This document shows, in pieces, positions 34,998 to 46,135 of a DNA stretch of 64,000 nt (position 1 is its first letter; each line of letters begins with the position of its first letter). The DNA lies in the NCBI GenBank assembly GCA_036346375.1, contig CM070501.1:52059326-52123325 (forward strand), read 5' to 3'. The stretch comes from Guadua angustifolia. Taxonomy: Eukaryota > Streptophyta > Magnoliopsida > Poales > Poaceae. A program made the translations under genes and the position numbers. The notes under the pieces are model-generated. The model was not told where the DNA came from. It made no database searches and was given only the letters and a program-made list of their open reading frames with translations.

Positions 34998-36019
34998 AGA
35001 GACCTGAGTGGATGTCGTTGAGTAGGTACTTACCCTCCTCCGTGGAGATGCACCGTGTCAGGATGCCGGAGACATTCCGTCTGTAGAGTTTGCCATCCAC
35101 GAGCTTGTACAAGCTTGCTCGACGCTTAATCCTGCTTCTGTTAGCGGGGTCGGGCGGCAGGTCGCCCCGTGCCAGGAAGCTGTGTATGGGCTCGGCCCAT
35201 GCGGGAATACCTTCCACCACAGCAAGCACAACCTCCTGGTCGGAGATAGACGGAGCCGTCAGCGTCTCGAGGATGACGTCGGGGGGTATCTCCTCGTCGG
35301 AAGAGCCGAGCTTGGAGAGAAAGTCGGCGCTGGAGTTGTCTTTCCTAGGGACATGCCTGAGCTCCAAGTTCTGGAACCACTTCTCCATCTTGCGGACCTC
35401 GGCGACATACTTTGCCATCGCATCCCCGAGCATTGATAGTCCTTGTTGTCTTGGTTGATGACGAGCCGAGTCTCCTTCACGACCAACCGTCAGACGCCTA
35501 AGGACTTGCGTGCTCGTAAGCCCGCCAGAGAGCTTCAGATTCTGCCACGTTATTGGTCGCAGGAAACCCAAAACGAACCACATACCTCAACTGGTCGCCG
35601 CGCGGGGTAAGGATAAGTATCCCAGCCCCCGAGCGTTTGAAGGACCTCGAGCCGTCGAAGAACATGATCCAGGGCTTCTCTTCCTCGGCCTCGAGCTCAG
35701 GAGTGGGCTGCGACGTCTGTTCGACCACGAAGTCGGCGAGCACTTGCGACTTGATAGCTGTTCGGGCCACGACCTGGATGTCAAACGCCGCCAGCTCCAT
35801 GGCCCATTTGGCTATCCGCCCGCCACCTTCTGGATTCCGCAGGATGTCACCGAGCGGAAAGTTGCTCGGGACGACCACAGAATGCGCCTGGAAGTAGTGT
35901 CGAAGCTTGCGCGAGGCCATGAGAAGAGCATACAACAGCCACTTGTGGGTAACGCTCCTTTGGGCGTGTAAGACCTCACGACATAGTAAATCGGATCTTC
36001 TTTGTGCCCCTGTTCGCAA
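34998..36019 (-). pseudogene. RT end, RNase H and integrase zinc region of gypsy 2
   Basis: 36019-35498 contains LMASRKLRHYFQAHSVVVPS, GGGRIAKWAMELAAFDIQVV and PWIMFFDGSRSFKRSGAGIL, the RNase H start with its Asp. 35583-34729 continues through YVAEVRKMEKWFQNLELRHV and DNSSADFLSKLGSS to HSGLCGAHSSYRTMVGKAFR, whose H/C residues belong to the integrase HHCC zinc domain. The overlapping frames show a frameshift near 35500. Confidence 0.8.
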
Positions 36020-36121
36020 CTAGGACCAAGATCGACAGCTTGGGCGGTGGTCGCAGGTAGAGCAAACAACCTCTCGCCAGTCATGGAGTTGTAAGGAGGG
36101 GTGGGGATGACAGATATACCT

Positions 36122-37177
36122 TCAGCTCGTCGAAAGACCGTTGTGCTTCTGGAGTCCATTCAAAGCCCCCGTGCTTGCGCAGGGTCTTAAAGAATGGGAG
36201 ACCTCGCTCGCCGAGCCTCGAAATGAATCTGTTGAGGCGGCCATGCGACCGGTGAGGCTTTGCACTTGCTTGATCGAGGTCGGGGCTCCATCTTCTCGAT
36301 GGCCTCGATCTTCTCGGGTTCGGACCAACCCCGAGCCCCGATCATGTAGCCAAGGACCTTCCCGATGCCGCCACCAACACACACTTCTCGGGTTGAGCTT
36401 GATTTTGTACTGTTCAGTTTGCAAATGTTTCTTCAAGGTCACGGACGTGGTCGCTCCGGAGGGGCTTTTGACGATGATGTCATCTACGTAAACCTCGAGG
36501 TTTCGCCTAATCTGCAGCTTCGAAGGTCCTGGTCATCGACGCTGGAATGTTGCCCCGCATTGCTTGCAGACCAAATGACATGGTCGTAGCAATAAGTGCG
36601 AACAGGGTGAAGGCGATCTTGCTCTCGTCGTCGACCGCCGGCTTGATCGGTGGTAGCGAGTAAGCATCCAAGAAGCTTAGCATCTTGGCGTTGGCGGTGG
36701 AGTCGGCGATCCGGTCGATCTTGTGGAAGGGGAAGTTGTCGCCAGGCGGCCGAGTTCAACCCGTATGATCGGCGACATTCTCCACTTGCCACCCTTCTTA
36801 CGACGATGGCCGGGTTGGCGACCACTTGAGTAGTCGATCTCGCGGATGAAGTCGGCCTTCAAGAGTTTATCAAGGTTTTCCTTGATGACCGCAACCTTCT
36901 CCGGGAGAAGCGGCGATTCTGGCGCGCACAGTCTAGAATCGGTTCGACACAGTAACTTGTGCTCGATCACCTCCTCGGAGCGCCAGCATATCTGCGCAGC
37001 TCCCAGCGAATATACCTTTGTTGGCGCGAAGGAAGGTGACGAGCTCGAGTTCCTATTTGGGACTCGGCTCGGCGAGACGTGGACACACACCGGTCGTGTC
37101 GCCTTCCTCGGCGGCCGACGGCCTTTGTCGCTCATTGGCTGGATCGCCGCCCTCTGCCGGGTGTTCTTCTCCGTCAC
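36122..37177 (-). pseudogene. Reverse transcriptase of gypsy 2
   Basis: 37177-36677 gives EEVIEHKLLC then VAVIKENLDKLLKADFIREI and RKKGGKWRMSPI, the N-terminal RT phrases. 36442-36122 covers the later RT part (VLGYMIGARGWSEPEKIEAI, compare FLGYMVSxRGIEANPEKI in the family). The catalytic YxDD segment lies between in broken frames (the plus strand near 36470-36490 reads as its complement). Confidence 0.8.
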
Positions 37178-37797
37178 CTCTGGACCTCATTGGGCAAAGA
37201 TGCAGCGAGCGCCAGGGCCTTGGTCTCGCAGCCATGTGCCGCCTGCAGGTCGCCTCGTACGGTAAGGATGCCGTTGGGGCCTGGGAGCTTCATGCACCGA
37301 TGACCGTAATGATTGGCCGCCATAAACTTGATGAGGGCAGGTCTTCCGAGAATAGCGTTGTACGGGAGGTCGCCCTCAACCACCTCAAAGGTGATCAGCT
37401 CGGTGCGGAAGTTGTCCGAGCCGCCGAAGGTGACGGGCAAGACCACCTGCCCCAAGGGAGTAGTCGAGCTCCCAGGAACGATTCCGAAGAAGGGGATGGC
37501 GATGCTTTTGATCTTTGACCGGGGAATCTGCATCCGGTCAAGTGCTTCCGCCTGCAGCAAATTAAGAGAACTGCCTCCGTCGACCATGACACGCCCGACC
37601 ACTGTGTTGCTAATGGTCGGGGTCACGACCAAGGTGGTCTTTAAGTCTCGGGCCATACCTTGTAAGGCATCCTCCGGAGAAAAGGTGATGGTGGCCCGCC
37701 CACTTGTATCTTTGCTCAATGGGCTTTCTGCGCAACTCGATAGATGGTCCGGCGGCGACCTTGATCTCTCGCTGGTGGTAGGTCGCCGAGCCGCCAA
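37174..37797 (-). pseudogene. Aspartic protease region of gypsy 2
   Basis: A 207-residue open frame. LVVTPTISNTVVGRVMVDGG followed by SSLNLLQAEALDRM contains the Asp-Gly-Gly-Ser active site of retroviral-type proteases as found in Tat-lineage elements. TTPLGQVVLPVTFGGSDNFR and LPYNAILGRPAL follow in the usual order. The protease would cut the gag-pol polyprotein. This frame itself looks intact. Confidence 0.8.
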
Positions 37798-38639
37798 GAT
37801 GACGTCAATCCGGCGCTTCGCCTGTTGGAATTCAGTCGAGGTCGCCGTGCTCGACCGGCATTCACCCTTCGGTGGTCGTCATCTTCGAGCACGGGCATCT
37901 CACCACGCCCGTCATAGAAGGCTTCAAGCTTTCCTTGCCAAGCCTGCAGACGCGCAGTCGTGGCGGCCGCCTGTGAAACATGCGAAATTCGCCTCGTCGT
38001 GCCACAGCGCCCTTCGCCCTCTGCGGCCGAAAGCATCGTCCTCCGAGGTCAGTGCCGGCCTTCTTTCTGGGTGGCCTGCGCTGGCGAGATCGAGGCCGAC
38101 CTTGACGAGGTCGGGTCCCGCCCCGTCGATCCGGACCTCGAGGACCTCACGCTGGCCGTCCGCCGAGACGATGACCCACTGGCAGACCTCTGCCGTCCTG
38201 CGATCACGCTTCCGCTTCTTAGCGCGGCGTCTTGGTCGGCGCCCTTGGAATTGGGACGGCCAGCCTCGAGTGGTTCGAGACCAAGCTTACCTTGGTCGTG
38301 TCGCGCTTCAATGACGGCGTCGTCCGCGTCCCCCGAGGGATAAGCTGGCGCTCCCCGAGGAGGGAGCTCTCTGGTCCTCCGTCGGGCAGCGGTTATGGCT
38401 CGATTGATCGCGACATGGACCATCCGACGAGCATCCTCGGGGTTTGTGGGTCGCGACCTTCACGCCGCGTCCTCACCGAAGCGTCGCCATGAAAACGTCT
38501 TTGCGCCGCGGTGGCGGAAAGCAACGAGGATGCGGAGCTGGACTCCGCGCCCGATCCCACGCTTGAAGAGTGTCCGTCGATGGAGAACGCCATGCTCCTA
38601 AGACCTTGGAGTTTTTCCTGCGAATGAACAAAGCAATCG
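37798..38639 (-). pseudogene. gag region of gypsy 2
   Basis: Charged, broken frames between the primer site and protease. The AVSQAAATTARLQAWQGKLE-like stretch (near 37900-38000) is all that is structured. No zinc knuckle is readable. Assignment is by position. Confidence 0.5.
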
Positions 38640-38657
38640 GGCCCCACGGTGGCGCCA
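38640..38657 (-). promoter_or_regulatory. Primer-binding site of gypsy 2
   Basis: TGGCGCCACCGTGGGG on the minus strand starts two bases inside the 5' LTR end. TGGCGCC pairs with the 3' end of tRNAs ending GGCGCCA. This fixes the element orientation as minus. Confidence 0.7.
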
Positions 38658-38659
38658 GT

Positions 38660-39358
38660 TGTCGACGATCGGGATCGCCAACCGCAGAAAATGAGGTAGG
38701 GTCGATGAGAAATGGGACCACAACTGCGCTTTGCTCGAACAGAGGAATGAGGTCGAGGAGGTCTATGGTCGGAGCTAGGAGACAACGGACGAAACCGAGG
38801 ATTATACTGGTTCGAGCCCCTGAGAAGGTAATAGCTCTACTCCAGTCACCTTGCGGTGGTGATTCCTGCTATTTGTGAATACAAGAGAGGATTACTGCTC
38901 AAGCTTGACGATACTAAGTCTAGGCTTGAACTCGAGTGTGTGTGTGCTGGGTTGTTCTGTTGTCGCTAAGTGTTTACAAAGCTCCAGTCTTATACACATT
39001 CTTCTTGCAACGTTCGGGAGTAATTCTCGGATCGTGGCCTTCATGCACATTGATAGCCGGTGGTAACCGTTCCGATCCCGCCGTGCGTGCCTGCATTACT
39101 CCATGATCCCACGTTTCCGTAACTGCCAAGTGATGACGTGTCCGGGATCAAGGAACGCTTATCGACCTTGGATCGACCGAGCTCCGGCTCGCGGGGACCC
39201 GAACTCGGAGTTTCTGCGCCCTAGGTCGAGCGGCCTCGAGTTTGGTCCGATGCACTCTTGGTCAAGTGGCTTCAAGGTGATCCAGTCTTTGATCGAGGCC
39301 ATCCGAGCTAGGGGCGGTTGACCGCTTTCTTGACCGGCCAAGGGTTGCCGCCCCGACA
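38660..39358 (-). repeat. 5' LTR of gypsy element 2
   Basis: TGTCGACG to CCGACA. Partner of 29245-29937, with AGAGC directly outside. Confidence 0.9.
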
Positions 39359-39363
39359 AGAGC
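39359..39363. repeat. Target-site duplication AGAGC (right)
   Basis: Exact copy of 29240-29244. LINE ORF1 sequence resumes directly after it. Confidence 0.9.
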
Positions 39364-40528
39364 CGTTCGAGAGACCTTACTTGGAGTTTTGATGCGAAAT
39401 AACAGAATATGAAAGAATCCTGACCATCACCGGCCCATGCCCTTGAAGGTTGCGGCGAGCTTTGGACCATGTAACGAGAGGGCATTGCGGAGTAAAGTGT
39501 TCTTCTTCACATATCTCACAAACAAAGAATAAATTTCTTTTCTTCTTCAAAACAGTTCACCAAAAGATTGAGTACTTTTGTGTTTACTCGCTCGAGGTCG
39601 AGCAATCCACCTTGTCCTTCGATTGCTTTGACGAATCATCATCAGGAACCTTCCCCGAGTTAGCTGACTGGTACCCCCCTGAATTGACAGCAATTTGGAC
39701 GCCACCACTGAAGTTAGCATCACTTCGGCCTCCATAGTCCAGACCTCGATCATGGCTTCCAAACCGACCACGACCACGCCCATGGAATCTAGGAGGACGA
39801 CCACCACCACGAGCCACCCGCAGATGACCACCGTAATTGCGATCCTGAGGCCGATCACCAGCCCCCGACGCCGCAGCACCGCCCGCCATAACAACTTGGG
39901 CGTAGGTTCGAAGATCGTGAGGTAATTTGAGATTAGTTAGCCGCCGGTGCAACAATGCTAAGCCAGGGTTACGTTTTGACCATTCAGAGATCAGAGGCCT
40001 TTGGCCCACTGTCACAACCGGCCCAACATCAGACAAATTCGAATTTTGGATTGCCGGAAACTCAGCAGGAAGGAACGGTTTAGCCGGAATAGAGCCAAGA
40101 ACATGCTGATTGGAATCTCCCAATGATCTGCAACTCATGAATTGTTCATCGATCAAAGACAGTAAGAAATCCCCAAATGTTCTGGGTAAAGAATTCCCTG
40201 GTTTCGGCAAAGGTCCCTTCCAGCCTTTATTTTTATTCCAAGGCCAAAAACCCTTAAAGTGTTGTTTTGAGCGTCGACGGTAATTTCCCTGCAAAAGATT
40301 AGCTGACTTATGATTATAATCAGCACTCCCGAAAGAACATACATGCGTATCCGCTTGTACATCCCTAAAATGATTCACTGCATTCGCGATGGGAATACTG
40401 CAGGAGTTCTGAAATTTACCACCGACAAACCGAGGAGAAAGACTCCGCGATAATTGCTCAATCTTCTCGCTCGTAGAATCAAGACCAAGCCTTGTTGAAT
40501 TCTTCTCATCATTCGAGATCCCACTCAT
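39364..40528 (-). pseudogene. LINE ORF1, N-terminal part
   Basis: 40528-39584 encodes 314 residues, starting MSGISNDEKNSTRLGLDSTS. A basic RGG-like stretch (RVARGGGRPPRFHGRGRGRF) suits RNA binding. After a stop and a frame change, 39530-39450 reads CEICEEEHFTPQCPL, a C-x2-C-x-H-x-C zinc knuckle typical of plant LINE ORF1. The frame then reaches the gypsy 2 insertion. The protein would coat LINE RNA. Its downstream half is at 27036-29239. Confidence 0.75.
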
Positions 40529-40703
40529 GATGCCCGACCATGCTTTCGACCGGATGGATCACGGAAGAACGCCATGACGTCGCCTCATCGCCTCATCGCC
40601 ATGAGTTTGCGGATTTATTCGATCATGATTAAATATATCCGAAGTGTTTCAAAGCGATCGATTCGCCTGGGCGAACATACACGTGTGATCTGCGACGTGC
40701 TTA

Positions 40704-40933
40704 GGGGGTGTTTGGGATGACTCGGCTCCACCAAAATTTGTGGAGTTGGCAGAGTAGGGTATTTCTAGCTCCAGAAATTTATGAAGCTGGAGCTGTGGGT
40801 ACATTAAGAGTGTTTAGATAGATCATCTTGTTTACATTTTAGACTAAAAATATAAACTTAATTTACTTTATTTTAGCCTATAAGTTTCAGATCTGAGTTG
40901 GAGCTGGAATCTGGAGCTCTTCCAAACAGGGCC
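40704..40933. mobile_element. Tourist-like MITE (PIF/Harbinger type)
   Basis: A 230-base element with imperfect inverted ends (GGGGGTGTTTGG at the left, CCAAACAGGGCC at the right) and TTA on both sides (40701-40703 and 40934-40936), the target preference of PIF/Harbinger elements. No coding capacity. Confidence 0.65.
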
Positions 40934-41539
40934 TTAATTTGCTGGCAAGATAGGTAATTAATGCTATATCAATTGTTTACGAGACAATATGAGGAGAAAT
41001 TGCAGCTAGCGTTCCAATTTCCAACTCAAATTGTCGTGATCGTCGCGAAGAGAAGCAACGAAAGTATGCGGTTGGTATTTCACTAATCACTACTCACAAT
41101 CTTGTGCACTGCTGCCTATCTTGTTTTCCTTTTCAATAAATAAACAAGTAAATAATTATCTATATAAAACGAGTCTCATATACCAGCCAGTTCAACTAAT
41201 TAAATACTTAAGTTGTTCCTAAAAAAACTCAAGCTATTGAGGAAAGATGACAATATACTTCAACATGTTTGACCCAATTTATGTGGCATCTGTATTTTCT
41301 TGCCATAATACTAGCTAAAATCCCATCAATTACATGTAACTTCTGAAATTCGAACCTATAATGTTATGTATAAGTTCTATTGTGGAAATTCTAAGATGTT
41401 GCCGTGTTAATTTTTTGCTAACGGATCTTATGGAGAGGACTATAAACTACATGATCTTCTGAAGAAATTAAGCCTAACCTGCCATATTCTCAGCTTTGAT
41501 CTCAAGACTCTTCCAAGGGGTCCACATTATATCGCCCCC

Positions 41540-41760
41540 ACATTTCTAATCTTCGATCTACCATCCTTTTGCTTTGGCAAAAGAAGATCGACGCACCTTT
41601 CGTTTTGGTTAGTTGAGATAAAAAGGAGTCTTTCTTCCCTCGCTTGCCTGCTTTCGAAAGGCACCCATGGCTTTTCGGCTAAGTAGGGAATAACAGACGG
41701 AAAAAAAACCAATGGTTCGATCAACGTGAATGCCATACCCTTGCCTTGGATGCGCAGACA
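41540..41760. other. Possible organelle-derived fragment
   Basis: Base composition and wording (for example ctttcgaaaggcacccatgg) look unlike the AT-rich surroundings and recall plant mitochondrial DNA to me. I cannot name a mitochondrial gene in it, so this is only a suggestion. Confidence 0.2.
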
Positions 41761-41903
41761 ATGCAGTTCAACCCCATGGGAGGATGGACCATGTAATGCA
41801 TATCTGATTATACATTTATACTATGTGTGTGGAGAAAATACTAGCTAGGCATCTGAATTTAATTGTTTTAGATCGTTTGCTTTCATCGATCATCATAATT
41901 GTT

Positions 41904-42110
41904 ACTACCTCCATTCAGAAATATACGGTGTTTTCGGACATGTGCAACGAACTTCTTTAATTTTGACCAGTAATACATATAAAAAAACTATTTAGATTAG
42001 CTGGGTGACTTATATCATTAGAATAGTCATGAAATTTTTATAATATAATATTTTTTGTATTTTTATGAACATATTCGTATCAAAATTAGTAGTCAAAGTT
42101 GTATGTTGGA
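41904..42110. mobile_element. Stowaway-like MITE, one end only
   Basis: ctacctccattcagaaatat at 41906 is the well-known Stowaway terminal phrase, followed by the usual AT-rich body (gaccagtaatacatataaaa). The opposite terminal repeat (GGAGGTAG-type) is absent near 42110, so the copy is truncated. Confidence 0.55.
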
Positions 42111-42853
42111 GACCTTGTCGATGTCCAAAACATCAGTGTTCTTGAACAGTGGGCGTAGATGCAGATACATTTTCTTCTACGGTAAACAGTATGTGTATCT
42201 GTAAATAAGTTCTTTGTTCTCCTAATTCTCCAATCAACATCTTCAGTAAGTTGATCGCTTATGACCATCATCTCATATTCTTCCTTTATGATTTTCCAGG
42301 ATTCTTTTGATCTTTTCTGACGGTGTTCCCCACTGATCTTTTCCAGGGTAGCTCTAGCTTGTACTATTTCACGGAAATCCAACAGAGACAAAGCATATAT
42401 TCTGTGCCAGTGTGATCAGCCTATATGACGATCTAAAGGAGCTTTTCGATTGGCATCTTTAATTTCACAAAGCATTTGCACCTGCACCGTTGAGACTATA
42501 GATTTTGTGTGCACAATGACAGGCAGAGTGTAATTAGCCTCATCTTTAGTTTTTTATACTACAAGAAAGGGCATTCCCTTCAAAAGAAGAAGAAGAAAGA
42601 AAGGGTAGAATGATTAGCTGCATGAATTAAACTGTTTACTGCGATCGTTTTTGGCAAAACTCCAGTGAAATTCCTGGATTAAAAAGGCATGGACCGACGA
42701 ACGCATACATTACGTAAAATCTTCCTAACTTATGCAAATCATCTTGACATCTCTCACTGGCACCTAATCCTAAACAAGTCCAACGCAGCAAAAGAATGCC
42801 ACCAACTTCAGCTACAATGCTCACAATACACCACTGTATGAAATATACTGTCC

Positions 42854-44771
42854 TCACACGGTCAAGCCGGCGACGAATGCTACCCCGGTGGGCGGCAGCC
42901 ACGAGTAGCCGCCGATGAACCTCCCGACGGTGAACTCCATGGCCTCCTCGGGCAGCTTGATGACGCGGTGGCCCGGCCATGACACGCGCCTCCCGACCGC
43001 CGCGCCGGGCCCGTAGTTCCGGTACTCACCGTAGTACAGCGTGTCGGGGGCGCGCCCGGCCGCGTCCCACGCGAGCCATCCGGCGGCGTGCACGTGGTCC
43101 GCCATGTACGACATCATGTACACCGCCCGCGCGTACGGCTTCCACGGTCGGCCGAGGTACGTCGGGTAGGACCACCGCACGGGGACGAGCTCCGGCGCTG
43201 GCAGCAGCCGGCAGCCGTGCACGGAGATGCCCGTGCTCTGGTTCGGGTCCCGCCGGCCCTGCGCGGTCACCGTGTTCTTCTGCTGCGGCAGCGGCCGCCG
43301 CGCCCACAGCGTGCAGTTCTGCAGCACCACGGCCGCGTTGCCGAACACGAAATCCACCGTGCCGGCCACGTCACAGTCGCGGTAGAACTGCCGCTGCGCG
43401 TGCGCGTACAGCGTGTCCTGGTAACCCAGGATGGCGCACCGGTACACCACCGCGTGGTCGCCGCTCACCAGCAGCGCCACCGCCTGGTGCTTCACTGGCC
43501 CCGCCCGGTTCTCCACTGTCATGTCACGCATGATGAACCCTGCTCCGGCCACCGCTGAATGCAGCCAACGAAAGATCGATGCTTACTCCGGCACGATCAG
43601 TAACGTATACTGTGTTGCACATATATTTGGACATGTACAATGCTACGTACGTACCTAACGTGGCGGTGTGGAAGGTGGTGTAGTTGTCGTGGACGCTGCG
43701 GTAACCGACGACGACGGTCTTGCCGACGCCGTCGCCGACGAGCATGAGGTTGGTCTTCTTGTTCGCGACCTTGACGTTTTCGATGTACACGCCGGCCTTG
43801 ACGTATATAACGACGCGGCGGTGGCTGCGGTCCGGCGCCGCCTTGATGGCGTCGCGGAGCTTCCGGTGCGTCCCACTGCCGTCCTTCGCGACCACCATGT
43901 CGGGCTCGATATCGGCGGCCGCAGCCTGGAGGAGCCGGCGGTCGTTGTGTGTTAACCACCTTGGGAAGCTGACGTCGTCGCTGCCCGTGTTGTCGTCGCT
44001 GGTTAGAAGCCTTCGGTGGGGTTGGTTATGGACGGGGACGGCGGAGAGGTCTTCGTCCGGCCTTCCGCGAGCAGCGTAGATGGCGAGGCTGTTGCTGAGG
44101 TGCTCGCCGAGGTTGCCGAGGTAGCCGAGCATCCGCGGCTTGATGCGGCCGTCCTCGTCGTCATCGGCGCCGACTTCTTGGAGGCTGTCGTAGCACGTGT
44201 CATGGTTCGTGAGCGCCGCGCTGAGCCACGTCATGACGTCGTCGTCCTGGCCAGCCAAGTCGGCAGCAGCCGAGTCAGTGGAATCCGGCGACGCTGGTGG
44301 CGCAGCGACGACACCGACCGACTGCGCGAGGAGCTTGGCCGCTGCGTCGAGTAGCTCCACGCAGTCACCGTAGGCGGCGCTCGCCCGCGCGCCCGCAAGG
44401 AGCGCGGCGGCGCCGCCGAGTTCTGTCGCGTTGAACAGCGCGTCCACGACGCGCTGGTGCGTCATGTTTAGCGACATGGGCACGAGCTCGGCGTTCCCGG
44501 CTCTCGCCGAGCCGGGCAAGCCCATGAGAGCGCTGATGCACAGCTCCGGGTAGAGCGTCACCCCGCACGTGCTCGTGATTGCCTCGGTCGGTGCCCTGCC
44601 CGTGGACGGCCGCCCACCGGACGTCAACCTCGACCTTCCCACGACGGCTATCGCCACCGACACGGCGAGTCCGATGGCGAGCGCCACGCCGATGATCGAC
44701 ACGACGACGAGCGGGCGGCATCCGAGTCGAGGCTGAGTCGACTCGGGAGAGCCGAGCTTGGCATGTGCCAT
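42854..44771 (-). CDS. Pectinesterase with PMEI pro-region (type I PME)
   Basis: Two exons, 44771-43655 and 43554-42854, with a GT/AG intron of 100 bases, together give 605 residues in one frame. It removes methyl esters from cell-wall homogalacturonan. Order: an N-terminal signal-anchor (LVVVSIIGVALAIGLAVSVA, about 21-45), an inhibitor-like domain with four Cys (STCGVTLYPELC, YGDCVELL, HDTCYDSL), two RRLL processing sites (HRRLLTSD, DRRLLQAA), then the catalytic domain. Active-site motifs are intact: QAVAL, GYQDTLY, GTVDFVFGNA (catalytic Asp) and YLGRPWKPYAR (Arg). It ends FVAGLTV. Type I enzymes are released to the wall after cleavage at RRLL. Start by ATG with a TATA box 72-80 bases upstream. 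All features look functional. Confidence 0.92.
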
Positions 44772-44842
44772 GTAATAGTGCGAGGTGAATGCTTATCGGT
44801 GGATTGGAGTGGAGCAAAAGTGAGAATGGTTATTTGGGCAGA

Positions 44843-44851
44843 TAATTTATA
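44843..44851 (-). promoter_or_regulatory. TATA box of pectinesterase gene
   Basis: CTATAAATT on the minus strand, about 75 bases upstream of the ATG at 44771. Confidence 0.6.
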
Positions 44852-46135
44852 GGGAGAGGAGACACACAGAGGTTGGTGAGAGGTCTCTACTCTCCTGCCT
44901 TCGCCACTTAGCTGGCCTCACATTGGCCTTTCTTTGCTTTATGCATGGAGTCCACAAGACCATATGGTCAGGGAACAATGGCATAAGAACCACCGCTGCA
45001 CCATACTAGATGCTGGGCATCATGTTTCATCCTTTCGACGACGATGGATGCAGAGTTTTATGCATTCACCATCTCGTCTCAAGAGCTTAAGCCGTTGAGC
45101 TGGAGAAGGCTGAGCATCGAAGCCATTTTACTTTTGTGAGAGTGGCTAGCTTCGAGTTTGAGTTTTATGCACCGATATATCAACGTAGTCAGACAAACAT
45201 TTTTACCCTCGGTCGGGTAGGTACATCTTGCCAAAATCGGTGTCTCAAAACGCTGCCAATATGCGCGCCGCGTCACCGGCTTGGGCCATGCCACTCTCCT
45301 GTTCTGCGCCGGCTGCGCTGTGGAACGTAACATGGCTGTCGGTGCTTCCGATGAGACGAGAGCGGCGTCTTTTGCACCGCCGGATTTTGTCGAGCTACGA
45401 ATCGTTCCGTGCTTCTGCCCCGTCGCTGCAAGACAAGCGCCATGCAACGCAACGCAGGAGTGCTGAAGAGGAATGTCCATGCCTGAAGAGCAGCATTCGA
45501 TTCCCGGCGATCCGAGAAGAGCCCATTGGATTGGCATGTTATGGGGAGTGGACCGCGGCCGGTATTGGCGTGGACTGGGAATTCGGCGGGCAAGGGAAGG
45601 GCGGGCAACGAGACGAAACTTGCGCCGGGCGTCCCAGCCAGGCAGCTGCTGAACCTACTGAAATCAATGCGCGAGTAGAGAGCGTTGGGTGGGGCTCGGC
45701 TGGATCCGACCAATGATACAAATGTCGTCGCGATCGTTCTTGCTCATCTTGATTCGGTCCCTGGACCGGGCATGGTTGCGGTTGGTTTGCACACACGGCT
45801 TCCTTGATTATCTACAACCCAAAGAAAGAAACCGCATTTGTCCCAGAAATTTACACGCGCGGGGCACCGACACCACTTGTTCTATACCAAAACAGCATCC
45901 TAGATTCCTAGCCGCTGGACAAGAAGTGCGCCCTCGTAAATACTTACTCTGGACTGCGTGGTAGTTGCTCAAGATGTGCACAAAATGTGGTCAGCTCTTA
46001 ACTAGCACGGTCACCACGATGCAGTGGTTATCTTGTGCAAATTAGATCCCTCCAGTTTTTATCAGTCGGTTGCATCTCATCCAATGCATCTTTCATTGCA
46101 TGCAGAAACTAGTAACCTCGAGCTGCCAGTATATA
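44852..46135. other. Intergenic, no gene seen
   Basis: Holds the upstream region of the pectinesterase gene and the 3' flank of the B3 gene. ORFs at 45079-45713 on both strands overlap each other and show no known domain. Confidence 0.5.

Larger units (their letters stand above)
29245..39358 (-). mobile_element. Ty3/gypsy retrotransposon 2 (Tat-lineage type)
   Basis: A 10.1-kb element with LTRs of about 0.7 kb (29245-29937, 38660-39358) and exact 5-base target duplication AGAGC. In minus orientation: 5' LTR, primer site, gag, protease, RT, RNase H, integrase, antisense ORF, polypurine tract, 3' LTR. The layout and polypurine tract are like gypsy 1, but the LTR bodies differ, so they are related families. 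Its genes are less decayed than those of gypsy 1 but still frame-broken. It sits in ORF1 of the LINE, so it is the younger of the two. Confidence 0.9.
23213..40600 (-). mobile_element. Non-LTR retrotransposon (plant L1-type LINE), split by gypsy 2
   Basis: Minus-strand LINE of about 7.3 kb after removing the nested 10.1-kb gypsy. ORF1, with a C-C-H-C knuckle and the plant LINE DUF4283-like region, runs from 40528 to about 27600. ORF2 follows, with endonuclease, reverse transcriptase and zf-RVT, from 27048 to 23332. The 3' end shows the A-tail as seven T bases at 23213-23219, just beyond a 3' UTR whose phrase ggataaatatccggcctctg recurs in grass LINEs. The 5' end near 40600 is approximate. I could not find a convincing target duplication. 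Several frameshifts and stops make it inactive. Confidence 0.85.
40937..42853. other. Intergenic, AT-rich, repeat remnants
   Basis: No gene recognised. Two sub-stretches are listed separately (41540-41760 and 41904-42110). The 300 bases next to 42854 should include the pectinesterase 3' UTR. Confidence 0.45.

Noticed and set aside
6056..39358. Endogenous plant pararetrovirus
   Set aside because: The order protease, RT, RNase H, integrase with LTRs and 5-base duplications is that of Ty3/gypsy retrotransposons; no movement-protein domain seen.
42979..44354. Plus-strand ORFs opposite the pectinesterase
   Set aside because: Arg-rich shadows of a clearly coding minus strand.
45079..45716. Overlapping ORFs of 146-162 codons
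   Set aside because: Both strands open over the same bases, no family signature, no splice or promoter support.
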